The notes below the pieces were generated by a model, which was not told where the DNA came from, searched no databases, and saw only the letters and a program-made list of their open reading frames with translations. The translations under genes and the position numbers were made by a program. Positions 6,401 through 6,978 of a DNA stretch of 6,978 bases are shown here, in pieces (the stretch's first letter is position 1; each line of letters opens with the position of its first letter). The DNA comes from Wenzhouxiangella sp. GTDB taxonomy: Bacteria > Pseudomonadota > Gammaproteobacteria > Xanthomonadales > Wenzhouxiangellaceae. The DNA lies in NCBI GenBank assembly GCA_007119095.1, contig SKQI01000210.1:1-6978 (forward strand), given 5' to 3'.

Positions 6401-6978
6401 CTATCCATTCCGCTCCGGTTCAAGTCAGGACCTGTCCTTGCAAGAATTTGGGCGGCTGTTTGGCCACGGCGGTCTGCTTGACCAGTTTTTCGACGAAAAT
6501 CTTCGAAGCTATGCGGATACCAGCTCATCTCCGTGGCGCTGGCGTCCTCCTCGGCCAGGTGCGCCCAGCTTAAGTAGCGAGAGTATTCGCCAGTTCGAGA
6601 ATGCGCGCCTGATTCGCGATGCGTTCTTCCCCGAAGGCGGGCAACGTCCGGTAGTCCAGCTTGATTTCCGGCCGGATGAAATGGATCAGTCGATCAATCG
6701 GCTGTCGTTGCGGATTGGTGAGCAGTCGGTGGAGTATTTTCACGGGCCCGTGCGGTTCACGACCGTGCGCTGGCCTGATCCTGGCGGAGCGACCGGTGTG
6801 CGCCTGCAATTCGATCCGCCCGCGACCAGTGGGCGGTCAGCCGCTTCGGCCGATGGTCCATGGGCATTGTTTCGGTTCTTTGAGCAGTTCCGAAGCCAGC
6901 CGGGGTCGACGCCGGAGAGCATGATCGTCAATTTCGAGATGGCGGGGCGCAGCGCGCGCTATGAAGTCCGCTCGCACG
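3495..6978 (+). CDS. tssM: TssM (IcmF family) inner-membrane protein, 3' end cut by the window
   Basis: The frame from the ATG at 3495 has no stop to the window edge (1161 codons seen). TssM proteins are usually about 1100-1300 residues, so little is missing. Known role: the inner-membrane and periplasmic backbone of the T6SS, binding TssL and TssJ, with an NTPase-like cytoplasmic domain. Seen: transmembrane helices at about 8-31, 43-56 and 439-463. The cytoplasmic domain between the last two has Walker A GPPGAGKT (128-135), GVGGTRHCDWWFT (158-170), Walker B VLIDTAGRYTTQDS (174-187) and the TKCD nucleotide-base motif (261-264), all intact. A large periplasmic region follows from 464. The C-terminal IcmF domain that contacts TssJ begins near DFRPDEMD (1057-1064) and includes GPWALFRFF (1121-1129). 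Start: ATGA overlap with the tssL stop, GGAG at 3484-3487 seven nt upstream, and a membrane helix directly after. The overlap suggests translational coupling with tssL. Confidence 0.97.
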   Translation, partial: MRAFLRHVLIPLIAITAISLVIWFVGPLISLAGWVPLEDPYWRIALIVLLYLWWIIKKTRAWMIGRRYNEELAQQVIEAEPETDRSAEEVQVLRERLQEALAVLKNAKLGGKGENKRLYQIPWYLIIGPPGAGKTTALVNSGLKFPLAERFGVESLKGVGGTRHCDWWFTNEAVLIDTAGRYTTQDSDRQRDAGAWKGFLGLLKRYRKRQPINGALVAISISDLLTGSESERRQHAHAVRSRLQELQAELGVHFPVYVMFTKCDLLAGFNEFFDDLGRHEREQVWGFTLDLEQSRQGTSAGLIDEEFDRLCQRLGQQVVDKLQHERAEPRRQAIYAFPQQFAALKPLLEEFMSEAFSPTRYEQELMLRGCYFTSATQEGTPIDRVMGALSRSFGVSAMGAQAAAGRGQSFFLTRLLTEVIFPEAALAGVDSRGEKRRKLLQVGSVAASVLVLVTAISLWSLSFIHNRGLVDGMDEASDQMRLNLHAIDGQPADLSEMIFVLNQLRELPHGYAERDLRPPRRAGFGLYQGEKIGQEARRAYVRILHNMLLPQLIYRAEDRLRHSADAPEFLYETLKVYLMLDRPRRYDAEIVDLWYQFDLERFPPDGLTMDEREALALHVEALANNMEIPIPFELDEYLIADTRAVLRALPMARRALQRLEIEAEYARDVRPFRVSDHAGPQVDLVFQRASGRSLDEGINGLYTYAGYHNILRSQLRSTVTELLGETWVLADDTRSRIDDAREVSRLVDEVRELYFREFVRQWENLLGDLEIVGFANTNDAVRVLRAASGTQSPIRWLLGAVADETQLTRVDEEGGLGQSALDAAGRGAQRRLTRMLPREGREVARQAGQGSRADPEAVVEDRFRGLVRLAGDGDLGSDWPIDQPLGTLRRLAITFEDSARGVAAGLGTTADLTRSLREDALSLPEPVSEWLGAFSVRIVELTAADSRSQVQRQWASQVLPTCRELTGQRYPFRSGSSQDLSLQEFGRLFGHGGLLDQFFDENLRSYADTSSSPWRWRPPRPGAPSLSSESIRQFENARLIRDAFFPEGGQRPVVQLDFRPDEMDQSINRLSLRIGEQSVEYFHGPVRFTTVRWPDPGGATGVRLQFDPPATSGRSAASADGPWALFRFFEQFRSQPGSTPESMIVNFEMAGRSARYEVRSH

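Noticed and set aside
3495..6978. Frameshift or internal stop in tssM
   Set aside because: I translated the frame codon by codon from 3495 to the window end and found no stop; family motifs appear in the expected order, so the gene is intact as far as seen.

Overview
This window is the core of a type VI secretion system (T6SS) locus. It carries four genes on the + strand in the order tssJ, tssK, tssL, tssM. The first three are complete. tssM runs off the right edge, probably a few tens of codons before its stop. The DNA is GC-rich. The gene order, the outer-membrane lipoprotein TssJ and the fused peptidoglycan-binding TssL all indicate a Gram-negative proteobacterium. A gammaproteobacterium is my best guess, but that is an inference from protein style, and the genus cannot be read from the sequence.

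Layout: 1-144 is non-coding and very rich in inverted repeats. It holds three stem-loops in a row, plus a 14-bp direct repeat at its two ends, followed by an AT-rich stretch and the tssJ ribosome binding site. tssJ is at 145-627. A 123-bp gap (628-750) follows, holding two palindromes and a -10-like box, so tssK may have its own promoter. tssK is at 751-2085. A 42-bp gap contains a possible 7-codon mini-ORF that abuts the tssL start. tssL is at 2128-3498. tssM starts at 3495 inside the tssL stop codon (ATGA overlap) and stays open to 6978.

How the genes work together (established for the T6SS family): TssJ, TssL and TssM form the trans-envelope membrane complex. TssJ is anchored in the outer membrane and holds the periplasmic C-terminus of TssM. 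TssM spans the periplasm and the inner membrane. TssL sits in the inner membrane with a cytoplasmic DotU domain. TssK is the baseplate subunit that docks the sheath/tail assembly onto the cytoplasmic parts of TssL and TssM. This TssL also carries a C-terminal OmpA-like domain, so the complex can probably anchor itself to the cell wall without a separate TagL protein. The remaining T6SS genes (sheath tssBC, tssEFG, tssH, hcp, vgrG, effectors) are not in the window.

I found no wholly new system here. The coding content is a well-known machine. The less explained parts are the hairpin-rich leader, the palindrome near the putative tssK transcription start, and the translation-start arrangement of tssL.
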